The translations under genes were made by a program, and so were the position numbers. Below are positions 1 through 6,824 of a DNA stretch of 44,929 bases, piece by piece (the first letter of the stretch is position 1; the number at the start of each line of letters is the position of its first letter). The DNA is taken from positions 1 to 44,929 of the forward strand of contig NZ_JAEDOX010000020.1 of assembly GCF_017872555.1 (NCBI RefSeq), in the 5' to 3' direction. The notes below the pieces were generated by a model. That model saw nothing but the letters and a program-made list of their open reading frames with translations, did not search any database and was not told where the DNA came from. The stretch comes from Ruegeria sp. HKCCSA071 (GTDB lineage: Bacteria > Pseudomonadota > Alphaproteobacteria > Rhodobacterales > Rhodobacteraceae).

Positions 1-70
1 TCCCAAACGCATGCTCAATACCATGCATCTGCAAAACCTTAACAAAGGCCTCTTCCGTCGTCATCTTCAT
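1..70 (-). CDS. xsc: Sulfoacetaldehyde acetyltransferase Xsc, N-terminal fragment (cut by window edge)
   Basis: Only the first 23 codons are in the window, read leftward from the ATG at 70-68. They begin MKMTTEEAFVKVLQMHG, which I recognise as the start of Xsc. Xsc is a thiamine-diphosphate enzyme that converts sulfoacetaldehyde and phosphate into acetyl phosphate and sulfite. An AAGGAAA Shine-Dalgarno sequence lies just upstream (on the minus strand). The gene follows tauY in the same direction after 42 nt, so it would act on the sulfoacetaldehyde that TauXY makes. Other TPP enzymes could begin similarly, but the context makes Xsc by far the best reading. A pta gene is expected beyond the edge and is not visible. 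Confidence 0.85.
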   Translation of the reverse strand, partial: MKMTTEEAFVKVLQMHGIEHAFG

Positions 71-92
71 AGGGGTGTTTCCTTATCTTCAG

Positions 93-106
93 AACGCCGA
101 AGCGTT
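93..106 (-). other. Intercistronic hairpin with UUCG loop between tauY and xsc
   Basis: On the transcribed (minus) strand AACGC and GCGTT pair perfectly around a TTCG tetraloop, closed by C-G, which is the exceptionally stable cUUCGg loop. It lies in the 42-nt gap between the tauY stop and the xsc start. There is no T run, so it is not a terminator. It could stabilise the xsc end of a processed message; that role is inference. Confidence 0.5.
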
Positions 107-112
107 GGTAAA

Positions 113-1516
113 TTACAGTATTTCGTCTCGGAGGTAATAGCCGACATAGGCTATGCGCTGGCCGAGGCGGCGGAAGGGTGTCAGGATGCCATGGCTGGGC
201 AGCGGGGACGTGAAGATCGGCAGGGCAAAGGCCTTGTCTTTCTTGCCCGCGATCAGCTGTGCCATACGACGCCCGGCCTGAGCCGAGTACATCACGCCGT
301 TGCCACCATATCCCATCGCGTAGAACACGCGCTGTTGCGGGTCTGGTTGAAAGATACGCGGCATCATATCGTGGCTGACATCGACCCAGCCCCACCACGA
401 GTAATCGAGGTTGATATCCGTCAGCGCCGGGAACTTTCGGGCGAGACCCTTTTTCAGAAGCTCCAGATGTCTTTCGTTCTCGGCGTCCCGTCCCGTTACC
501 GCGCTGCGGCTGCCGATCTGCACCCGGTTGTCGGGCAACAAACGATAGTAATGGCGCAAGGTACGGGTGTCCGTCAGGGGTGATTTGGTCTGAATGCCAC
601 ACTCATCCAGTTCGGCCTGGGTCAGCGGCCGTGTCACCATCGAGTTGGACAGGATAGGCATCAGGCGGTGCTTTGTGCGCGTGTTCAGGCCCGGTGGGGT
701 ATAGCCCGCGGTTGCCAGGGCCACCGTTTTGGCGCGGACGATGCCGCCCGGTGTGCGCAGGTGATGCACGCCGTTTTTCGTCTGCCATCCCATGACCGGA
801 CTGCCGGTGTGAATTTTCACCCCCAGACGGCGCGCCATGTTGACGTAGCCGAACGCCAGTTTACCCGCATGGATGCAGGTCCCGTCAGGTTCCCACATGG
901 CACCTGCGGCCTCCATATCGCGTACGTGCTTTTCATGCAGTTCTTCCCGAGAGAGAATGCGCGAGCCATAGCCGAACACATCGTTGAGCAGCTTGCTCTC
1001 TTTCTTGAGAGACGGCATGACCTTGTCGCGATGCGCGATGTAGTAGTGGCCACCCGGCTGCGGGTCGCAATCGATATCATCCGACGCAATCAGCTCGTTG
1101 AACAGCTGAAACGCTTCTGTGACCTCGGCATGCATGCGCTTAGCCACGTCCGTTCCCCACCGTTCGATCCATTGCGACCGCTTGAGCCGCCCGGATGAGA
1201 TCTGGGCCTGCCCGCCATTGCGGGTGGAGCAGCCCCAAGAGACGGTATTTGCTTCTAAAACAATGGCTTGAATGCCGTGTTCCTTGGCAAGATGGATGGC
1301 GGTGGACAGGCCGGTATACCCCGATCCGATCACCACCACATCCGCATCCATATCGCTGGACACTGGTCCGTCATCGGCCGGAGGTGTTCCGGCCGTTCCA
1401 ATCCAATATGTGGGCGCGTGGTCGCGATTGTGACCCGGACCCGCATCAATGATCGGGTCATATTTGGGGTCATAGCTGGCTTTGGGCCAGTGACGCGGGA
1501 TGCTGTTATCCACCAT
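113..1516 (-). CDS. tauY: Taurine dehydrogenase large (FAD) subunit TauY
   Basis: This 467-residue protein belongs to the DAO/GlpO-like FAD oxidoreductases. A dinucleotide-binding motif (VVIGSGYTGLSTAIHLA) sits near residues 60-76, after an N-terminal extension of about 55 residues, and a C-terminal flavin-contacting stretch (AMGYGGNGVMYSAQAG) is present. TauY with the small partner TauX deaminates taurine oxidatively to sulfoacetaldehyde and ammonium, passing electrons to the respiratory chain (known for Paracoccus and Rhodobacter). Here tauX lies immediately upstream, the TRAP transporter further upstream and xsc immediately downstream, which fixes the substrate better than the sequence alone would. 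On its own the protein could be mistaken for a gamma-glutamylputrescine oxidase-like enzyme. Confidence 0.85.
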   Translation of the reverse strand: MVDNSIPRHWPKASYDPKYDPIIDAGPGHNRDHAPTYWIGTAGTPPADDGPVSSDMDADVVVIGSGYTGLSTAIHLAKEHGIQAIVLEANTVSWGCSTRNGGQAQISSGRLKRSQWIERWGTDVAKRMHAEVTEAFQLFNELIASDDIDCDPQPGGHYYIAHRDKVMPSLKKESKLLNDVFGYGSRILSREELHEKHVRDMEAAGAMWEPDGTCIHAGKLAFGYVNMARRLGVKIHTGSPVMGWQTKNGVHHLRTPGGIVRAKTVALATAGYTPPGLNTRTKHRLMPILSNSMVTRPLTQAELDECGIQTKSPLTDTRTLRHYYRLLPDNRVQIGSRSAVTGRDAENERHLELLKKGLARKFPALTDINLDYSWWGWVDVSHDMMPRIFQPDPQQRVFYAMGYGGNGVMYSAQAGRRMAQLIAGKKDKAFALPIFTSPLPSHGILTPFRRLGQRIAYVGYYLRDEIL

Positions 1517-1553
1517 TCTTGTTTTTCTCCGAGGCTGCGCGCAGGGCGGCGGA

Positions 1554-1940
1554 TCAGGCTTTGAACATTGGGCGCGTTTTGCGAAGCGCCTGTTTTACAA
1601 CGATTTTACCGTCACGAACGGTGAACAGGTCCGCACCTTCAGCTTCGATCCGCATACCGTTTGCATCGGTTCCCGAGAAGGTCCACTCGGACACGGCACG
1701 ATCACCGTGGACAAAGTGGCTGTGATGATCCCAATGGGCGTCTTTCATACCTGCCCATACGCCCGAAAACGCGGCGGCGATGGCTTCGGCACCTTCAACC
1801 TTGTTGCCGTATTTCTCGTCACCGGCCACGGTGTAGAACACGCAGTCGTCGGCGAAGTGGGTCATCACGCCGTCGATGTCGTGGCGGTTGAACGCGTCGA
1901 ACGTGTCCGCCAGGTCCTGCGCGGTCAGGGTTTTGTTCAT
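1554..1940 (-). CDS. tauX: Taurine dehydrogenase small subunit TauX (SnoaL/NTF2-like)
   Basis: This 128-residue protein has the SnoaL/NTF2-like pattern: an N-terminal helix (DLADTFDAFNRHDIDGVMTHF) followed by a beta-rich half (DDCVFYTVAG, AVSEWTFSG, ADLFTVRDGKIV). In the taurine dehydrogenases of Paracoccus and Rhodobacter a small protein of this kind pairs with the FAD subunit TauY, and the two genes are adjacent here (37-nt gap). A GGAAG Shine-Dalgarno sequence precedes the ATG at 1940 by about 6 nt. The SnoaL fold alone says little about function, so the assignment rests on the operon. Confidence 0.8.
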   Translation of the reverse strand: MNKTLTAQDLADTFDAFNRHDIDGVMTHFADDCVFYTVAGDEKYGNKVEGAEAIAAAFSGVWAGMKDAHWDHHSHFVHGDRAVSEWTFSGTDANGMRIEAEGADLFTVRDGKIVVKQALRKTRPMFKA

Positions 1941-1966
1941 TTTGTACTTCCTTGTCAGTGGGGTTG

Positions 1967-2461
1967 TTACATTTCGTCCGGGTTCGGAACGATCAGTGTC
2001 GGGATCCTGGAGCGCCGCAAAACGCGTTTTGCGACCGTGCCCAGGAAGGTGTGCGAAAAGCCGTGATCATGCGCGCCCAATACGATCAGGTCGCAACCCA
2101 GTTCGACCGAGCGGCGCAGGATCACTTCTGCGGGATGGCCGTCAGTCACCTCGACCGAGGTGACCTGATCGCGAATTTTCCCGTCGTCGCCGTCGAACTG
2201 CGCCCAGAACTTGGCTTGCCGTTCGGCCAGAACCTTGCGCACCATCTCGTGACGACGCTCAATCGCGGTCTTGCGGGTTTCCTCGTTCATGATGAATATT
2301 TCCATCGTGATCTTGGCGTCTTCCGACAGGGGTTCGTTCACATGCAGCACGTGAATTTCCGCCCCGGTGGCCTGCGCGATGCTTGCGGCATGGCGCATGG
2401 CGTGACCCGAGTTTTCGGACAGGTCGGTGGCAAACAGGATGTTGGTGACCATCTGTTTCAT
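1967..2461 (-). CDS. Universal stress protein (UspA family) in the taurine operon
   Basis: This 164-residue protein starts NILFATDLSENSGHAMRHAA and ends with the family's nucleotide-binding signature: DLIVLGAHDHG near residues 124-134, then a GTVAKRVLRRSRIPTLIVP stretch matching G-x9-G(S/T). It is a cytoplasmic ATP-binding-type Usp domain. It lies 17 nt from the tauM stop and ahead of tauX in the same direction. Small Usp genes often accompany TRAP transporter operons, including taurine ones; the role there is not settled, and regulation of or response to uptake is the usual guess. An AAGGA Shine-Dalgarno sequence supports the ATG at 2461. Confidence 0.85.
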   Translation of the reverse strand: MKQMVTNILFATDLSENSGHAMRHAASIAQATGAEIHVLHVNEPLSEDAKITMEIFIMNEETRKTAIERRHEMVRKVLAERQAKFWAQFDGDDGKIRDQVTSVEVTDGHPAEVILRRSVELGCDLIVLGAHDHGFSHTFLGTVAKRVLRRSRIPTLIVPNPDEM

Positions 2462-2478
2462 GTCGTCATCCTTTCAGA

Positions 2479-3819
2479 TCAGTAGCCAAACAGCCGTGGG
2501 AGCCACAGCGACAGTTCAGGGAAGAAGGCGATAACGAAGATCGCCACCGTGTTGGCCGCCGCAAAAGGCAGCGCGCGCAACGAGATCTGTTCGATCGAGA
2601 TGTTCGAGATACCGGATGCGATGAACAGGTTCTCGCCCAATGGTGGCGTCTGGAACCCGATGCCCAGCGTACAGACCATCACCACGCCAAAATGGATCGG
2701 GTCGATACCCACCGAATAGGCCACCGGCAGCATCACCGGAACCAGAATCAGGATGGTGGCCAGTGTTTCCATGAACATGCCGACGAAGAGCAGGAAGAAG
2801 ATGATCAGCGCCCAGATCACATAGAGGTTTTCGGTAAAGCTGAGCATCCCTTCTGCGATGATTGCCGGGATCTGGTTTTCTACCAGCAGACGACCAAACA
2901 CCGTTGCTGTGAACAGGATCAGCAGAACGCGGCCGGTTAGCCATGTGGTGGCTTCAAGCGACTGGAACAGCGACTGCCAGGTCAGTTCGCGATAGATGAT
3001 AACACCCACGAACAGGGTGTAGAAGATCGCGACGATTGCAGCCTCGGTCGGGGTGAAAAAGCCGGTATAGATACCGCCCAGGATCACCAGCGGAGCCATC
3101 AGCGACCAGAAACCGCGATACATCTCGCACCCGACATTGCGGATCGACCAGCCCTCGGCGACGCCTTTGTAGCCACGCTTTTTCGACATGAAATAGTTCA
3201 GGATCAGCAGGCTTGTGGCGATCAGGAAGGCGGGTACGAACCCGGCAATGAACAGTTTCGAAATCGAAACCGACTGGAAAGTGCCGAATTTCTCGACAGC
3301 TTCGGGCGGCGGGGCCATACCGAGCGCGGCAATGCCGAAGATCACCATCGGGATGGAGGGAGGAATGATAATCCCGAGGCCACCAGAGGACGCAGTGATC
3401 GCCGAGGCATAGCCGCGCTCATAGCCGCGGTTGATCATAGCCGGGATCATCAGCATCCCGACAGCCGCGGTCGTTGCCGGGCCCGAGCCCGAGATGGCAC
3501 CAAAGAACAGGCAGGCCATGACCGTTGCGGCCGAAATACCACCGGTGAAGGGACCGGCCAGACTTTCGGCAACGTTGATCAGGCGTTTTGAGATACCAGC
3601 GGCCTCCATCAGGGCCCCGGCAAGGATAAAGGCTGGCAGTGCCATCAGCGGGAACGAGCCCACGGATGTAAAGGCGATCTGCACGAATTTGATCGGGTTG
3701 TCGCCCAGATAGAGAAACGAGATCAGCGACGCGACACCCAGCGCCACCGTGATCGGCGCGCCAATGAGCAGCAAGAACAGAAATGATCCAAACAGGACCG
3801 TGACGATTTCGGATTCCAT
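2479..3819 (-). CDS. tauM: Taurine TRAP transporter large permease TauM (DctM)
   Basis: At 446 residues this is the expected length for a DctM-type subunit, with about 12 hydrophobic segments. It has family signatures such as SFPLMALPAFILAGALMEAAGI near residues 54-75 and GSGPATTAAVG near residues 113-123 in the first half. The second half has LILVPVMLPVAYSVGIDPIHFGV and TPPLGENLFIASGI. It is the sodium-driven translocation channel in the inner membrane, working with TauL and the periplasmic binding protein TauK. Taurine as substrate is inferred from the downstream tauXY and xsc genes. An isethionate TRAP system would look alike but would not sit with taurine dehydrogenase. Confidence 0.88.
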   Translation of the reverse strand: MESEIVTVLFGSFLFLLLIGAPITVALGVASLISFLYLGDNPIKFVQIAFTSVGSFPLMALPAFILAGALMEAAGISKRLINVAESLAGPFTGGISAATVMACLFFGAISGSGPATTAAVGMLMIPAMINRGYERGYASAITASSGGLGIIIPPSIPMVIFGIAALGMAPPPEAVEKFGTFQSVSISKLFIAGFVPAFLIATSLLILNYFMSKKRGYKGVAEGWSIRNVGCEMYRGFWSLMAPLVILGGIYTGFFTPTEAAIVAIFYTLFVGVIIYRELTWQSLFQSLEATTWLTGRVLLILFTATVFGRLLVENQIPAIIAEGMLSFTENLYVIWALIIFFLLFVGMFMETLATILILVPVMLPVAYSVGIDPIHFGVVMVCTLGIGFQTPPLGENLFIASGISNISIEQISLRALPFAAANTVAIFVIAFFPELSLWLPRLFGY

Positions 3820-3836
3820 GGTTACCCCTCCCGGTC

Positions 3837-4373
3837 TCAGTGGTCTTTGGCCGCTTCGGCAGCGGCCTTGATCTCGTCCAGATCGATCTGGTCGGGATCG
3901 TGAATGTCCTCGCCTTTGACAAGGCGGCGGTAATTCACCTGAATGATGCGGAAGGTCATCAGCGCAAATGCGATGGGCAGCACCATGTAGATGTATTTCA
4001 TCTCGATGCCCAGTGTCTGGGATTTCCAGAACTTGTTCATCTTGTTGAAAACAAAGTCTGTCGCCAGATAGAGGAAGTAGACATTGAAGAAGAGCCAGAA
4101 GAGGTCGGCAAAGGCTTCGATATATTTGATCGACCCGTCAGGCAGGAACTTGAACTGGAACGTCACACGGTTATGCGCCCCTTTCAGGGCGGCGTAACTT
4201 GCACCGAAATAGACGAACCAGACGAACATGTAGACCGAGAGTTCTTCGATCCAGCTGACCGAGAAGCCGAAGACTTCGCGCGCGATGATCTGCACGAACA
4301 AAAGGCAGACAAAGCCGGATAAGAGTATCCGGCAGATGACACTTTCTATGTTGTCCAGAAATTTCCAGAACAT
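3837..4373 (-). CDS. tauL: Taurine TRAP transporter small permease TauL (DctQ)
   Basis: This 178-residue membrane protein has the four hydrophobic segments typical of DctQ subunits, and the motif REVFGFSVSWIEELSVYMFVWF near residues 32-53, where the conserved W-x-EE and following aromatic stretch define the family. It partners TauM. It has a charged C-terminal tail rich in Asp and Glu. It ends 17 nt before tauM and lies downstream of tauK, so all three TRAP parts are co-transcribed in the order K-L-M. Confidence 0.85.
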   Translation of the reverse strand: MFWKFLDNIESVICRILLSGFVCLLFVQIIAREVFGFSVSWIEELSVYMFVWFVYFGASYAALKGAHNRVTFQFKFLPDGSIKYIEAFADLFWLFFNVYFLYLATDFVFNKMNKFWKSQTLGIEMKYIYMVLPIAFALMTFRIIQVNYRRLVKGEDIHDPDQIDLDEIKAAAEAAKDH

Positions 4374-4398
4374 GTGGTTTCACTCCTCCCTGAGATGA

Positions 4399-4420
4399 GA
4401 AGAGCGCCGTGGCGCTCTTC
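4399..4420 (-). other. Intercistronic stem-loop between tauK and tauL
   Basis: GAAGAGCGCC and GGCGCTCTTC form a perfect 10-bp inverted repeat with a 2-nt centre (functionally an 8-9 bp stem with a small loop). It lies in the 67-nt gap after the binding-protein gene. No T run follows in the direction of transcription. Stem-loops after solute-binding-protein genes commonly protect the upstream message or partly terminate it, giving more binding protein than permease. That function is inference; the repeat is seen directly. Confidence 0.7.
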
Positions 4421-4440
4421 CCGGTATCGCTCTGCGGCGA

Positions 4441-5457
4441 TTATTGCTGCACCGGCTCGCGGCCGATGGCTTCAAGAACGGTGTTCAGTTTTTCGACGCC
4501 ACCGATGGAGTCGTAGAACTGGGGCCATACGGCACTTGTCGCCAGTTCGATGAACTCGGCTTCGTCGTTTTCGGGATCGATGATCTCCATGCCTTTGGCG
4601 GTCAGCTCTTCCTTGATGGCGGCTTCGGAATCCCGCAGGAACTGAGCGGATGCCAGGGTGGCTTCCTGTCCTGCTTCAAGGAGAATTGCCTGATCTTCTG
4701 CGGACAGATCCTGGAAGACAGCTTCTGATACGATCAGCGGTTCAATCGAGAAGATGTAACGCAGGTTGGTGACGTGGTCCTGAACCTCGTAAAACTTCAT
4801 CGCGTTGATGGTCAGGTAAGGGTTGTCCTGCCCGTCAACCACCTTGGTTTGCAGACCGGTGAAGGTTTCCGACCATGCCATCGGCGTCGGGTTGATGCCC
4901 CATGCCTTGTAGGTTTCGATCATGATCTCGTTCTTGGGAACGCGGATGACCAGATCCTGAAGGTCAGCAACCGATTTGACCGGCTTTTTCGAGTTGGTCA
5001 GGCGGCGGAAACCGGTATAGGTCCAGCCGATGATGCGCACGCCGGCATCACGGATGGTGTTTTCGACCAGTTCCTGACCGATTGGGCCCTGGGTCAGCTT
5101 TTCGGCATCTTCCAGGCTGAGGATCACGTAAGGCAGCGTGAAAACACCGACCGAAGGCGAAAAAGGCGTGATGTTGTTGATCGCCAGCAGCGACATATCC
5201 AGCGTGCCGATCGCCGCCTCGTTCACTGTGTCCTGTTCGGACCCCAGCTGACCGTTCAGAAACAGCGTTGCGGTGTGGGCACCGCCCGATTTCTCTTCCA
5301 GCGCCTTGACGAAAGCGATGCCCAGAGCTTCCTGTGCGCTTCCTGCGCTATCGCCCACCGCGATCTTGAAGTTCTTCGCATCAGCCGCGCCCGCAACCAT
5401 CAGTGCAGCAACAGAAACGGCGGCGCTGATGGTGCCAAGCTTTTTGATAAATGACAT
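4441..5457 (-). CDS. tauK: Taurine TRAP transporter periplasmic binding protein TauK (DctP)
   Basis: This 338-residue DctP-family protein has an N-terminal signal peptide (KK, then a hydrophobic run, cleavage likely after ADA near residue 27). The family core includes a long stretch around residues 160-200 with the conserved substrate-salt-bridge Arg in DLVIRVPKN and the following P-T-PMAWSETFTGLQTKVVDGQDNP. It binds the substrate in the periplasm and delivers it to TauLM. It is the first gene of the taurine operon, divergent from the LysR gene with about 157 nt between start codons. A GGAGG-type Shine-Dalgarno sequence precedes its ATG. Confidence 0.85.
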   Translation of the reverse strand: MSFIKKLGTISAAVSVAALMVAGAADAKNFKIAVGDSAGSAQEALGIAFVKALEEKSGGAHTATLFLNGQLGSEQDTVNEAAIGTLDMSLLAINNITPFSPSVGVFTLPYVILSLEDAEKLTQGPIGQELVENTIRDAGVRIIGWTYTGFRRLTNSKKPVKSVADLQDLVIRVPKNEIMIETYKAWGINPTPMAWSETFTGLQTKVVDGQDNPYLTINAMKFYEVQDHVTNLRYIFSIEPLIVSEAVFQDLSAEDQAILLEAGQEATLASAQFLRDSEAAIKEELTAKGMEIIDPENDEAEFIELATSAVWPQFYDSIGGVEKLNTVLEAIGREPVQQ

Positions 5458-5576
5458 GGATGTCCTCCCATTTGTCGTGTTTCGAGGTGCGCGATGGCCT
5501 GGGGAGAAAGTGGCCAGTCCGATTCTGCCTCGGCCACAAGAGGCTATCTTGCCAACATGGTTTCGTCGTTGTTAAT

Positions 5577-5600
5577 ATTTGCGCGAAAGGTTTCACAAAT
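5577..5600. promoter_or_regulatory. Dyad ATTTG-N14-CAAAT upstream of the LysR gene
   Basis: ATTTG (5577-5581) and CAAAT (5596-5600) are perfectly complementary half-sites with GAAA-GG-TTTC nested between them. They lie 15-38 nt upstream of the LysR ATG and 120-143 nt upstream of the tauK ATG. LysR proteins commonly bind imperfect dyads in the divergent spacer and repress their own gene, so this is the best operator candidate here. No experimental basis. Confidence 0.35.
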
Positions 5601-5614
5601 GTCGAACTTTTAAT

Positions 5615-6541
5615 ATGAGGCAGAACCCACTGGCCACCCGCATTGGGGATACGGACATCCGCCTTCTTCGGGTTTTCAAAACCGTTGCGGAAAGCGGCGG
5701 GTTTTCAGCGGCGGAAAATGAGCTCAACATCGGGAAATCAACAATCTCGAAACACATATCGGATCTGGAGCTTCGGCTGGATTTGAAGCTGTGCAACCGT
5801 GGCCCGGCGGGTTTTTCCCTGACTGAAGACGGCGAGAAAGTGCTGGCCGCGACAGAAGACCTGCTGATTTCGGTTTCGCAATTCAGAACCGAAGTCAACG
5901 AAATCAAGCAACAACTGGCAGGAAGTATCCGCGTGGCGCTGTTCGATCAGTGTACCACGAACCCCGAAGCGCGCCTTGCCCGCGCCATTCACAGGTTCAA
6001 CGAAGCCGCCCCTGCCATCCAGATCGAGTTGTCAATCGAACCGCCCAACGTCATTGAGACCATGGTTATCAGCGGGCAGCTGGATGTCGGGATCATCGCC
6101 CTGCACCGCCCCTCGGCAAGCCTGCATTATGCGCCACTTTATGGGGAAAACATGTTTCTGTATTGCGGGCAGGCCAATCCGTTGTTCAGCCAAGCCGCCG
6201 ACATACTGAGTTTGCGGGACATTCAGGCATACAACTATGCGGGTCTGAACGTGAACTCACCCAACCTGATTTATGGCCAGCAACTGGGGTTTCGGCGCGC
6301 CGCCAAAGTGCAGAACGAGCAGGCCCTTGCAACACTTATTCTGTCAGGCAGCTATCTGGGCTTTCTTCCGGACCATCTGGCGCAGGAATTTGTTGATAAG
6401 GGGCTTATGAGGCAGGTGATGCCGCAGGACATCAAATACAGAACGCGCTTTGCGGCGGTGACACGGAAACAGCCGGATCCGACGCGCGCGGCCAAGCTGT
6501 TTCTGGAAACCCTGCTGAGCGTCCATTCCGAGGCGCCCTGA
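5615..6541 (+). CDS. LysR-type transcriptional regulator divergent from the taurine operon
   Basis: This 308-residue protein has a winged helix-turn-helix near residues 10-70 (LRVFKTVAESGGFSAAENELNIGKSTISKHISDLE, with the usual LTEDGEKVL wing end) and a periplasmic-binding-protein-like effector domain from about residue 95. I chose the ATG at 5615. An upstream in-frame TTG at 5579 would add 12 residues, but neither start has a clear Shine-Dalgarno sequence and the TTG lies inside a likely operator dyad. It is divergent from tauK and is also followed, in the same direction, by the flavoenzyme operon, so it could control either. Known taurine regulators (TauR) in related bacteria are GntR/MocR-type, not LysR. 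Confidence 0.85.
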   Translation: MRQNPLATRIGDTDIRLLRVFKTVAESGGFSAAENELNIGKSTISKHISDLELRLDLKLCNRGPAGFSLTEDGEKVLAATEDLLISVSQFRTEVNEIKQQLAGSIRVALFDQCTTNPEARLARAIHRFNEAAPAIQIELSIEPPNVIETMVISGQLDVGIIALHRPSASLHYAPLYGENMFLYCGQANPLFSQAADILSLRDIQAYNYAGLNVNSPNLIYGQQLGFRRAAKVQNEQALATLILSGSYLGFLPDHLAQEFVDKGLMRQVMPQDIKYRTRFAAVTRKQPDPTRAAKLFLETLLSVHSEAP

Positions 6542-6547
6542 GCCCGG

Positions 6548-6570
6548 CCTTGTCGCATGTTTGCGCAAGG
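6548..6570 (+). terminator. Stem-loop after the LysR gene, possible terminator
   Basis: CCTTG-T-CGCA pairs with TGCG-CAAGG (9 bp with one bulged T) around a TGTT loop, starting 7 nt after the LysR stop. Only a short T-rich stretch (GTTTATT) follows about 8 nt later, so termination would be weak. Confidence 0.4.
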
Positions 6571-6674
6571 GCACCCCGTTTATTAACCGATGACATGCGC
6601 CAGCCGGGGGCGCGCGGCCGCGCTTGTCCTGTCCACTACGGCGAAAGGCATGAGGAAAATGGGTCGAAAACGTC

Positions 6675-6721
6675 CGATTGAAAACAAATTTGACTTGGCA
6701 ATTCCAGTTTGATTTCAATCG
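6675..6721. promoter_or_regulatory. 14-bp inverted repeat upstream of the flavoenzyme operon
   Basis: CGATTGAAAACAAA (6675-6688) and TTTGATTTCAATCG (6708-6721) are inverted copies with one mismatch, separated by 19 nt. Each arm contains a smaller TTG-N4-CAA dyad. A TTGACT hexamer in the spacer could be a -35 element. The centres of the two arms are 33 bp apart, about three helical turns, as expected for two dimers on the same face of DNA. It sits 44-90 nt before the leader ORF start. The regulator is unknown; the upstream LysR protein is a candidate. Confidence 0.5.
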
Positions 6722-6764
6722 GCAAAGACCCTCACCTCTTGCCCCCAGTCAACCGGAGAGCCGC

Positions 6765-6824
6765 ATGTCATCCGACCCTGTTGCCGCCTTGCGCACTCAA
6801 ACCGATCACGAGGCGCTACCATGA
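6765..6824 (+). CDS. 19-residue leader ORF translationally coupled to the flavoenzyme gene
   Basis: An ATG at 6765 preceded by GGAGAG (6755-6760, spacing 4 nt) opens a 19-codon frame whose TGA overlaps the next ATG as ATGA (6821-6824). The predicted peptide starts MSSDPVAAL and has no recognisable domain. The Shine-Dalgarno sequence, the stop/start overlap and the position between the inverted repeat and the flavoenzyme gene argue that it is translated. It may couple or regulate translation of the downstream gene, or be the remnant of a lost small gene. It is too short to test by composition. Confidence 0.5.
   Translation: MSSDPVAALRTQTDHEALP

Noticed and set aside
2479..5457. Isethionate TRAP transporter as an alternative to TauKLM
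   Set aside because: The downstream genes encode taurine dehydrogenase (TauXY), not isethionate dehydrogenase.
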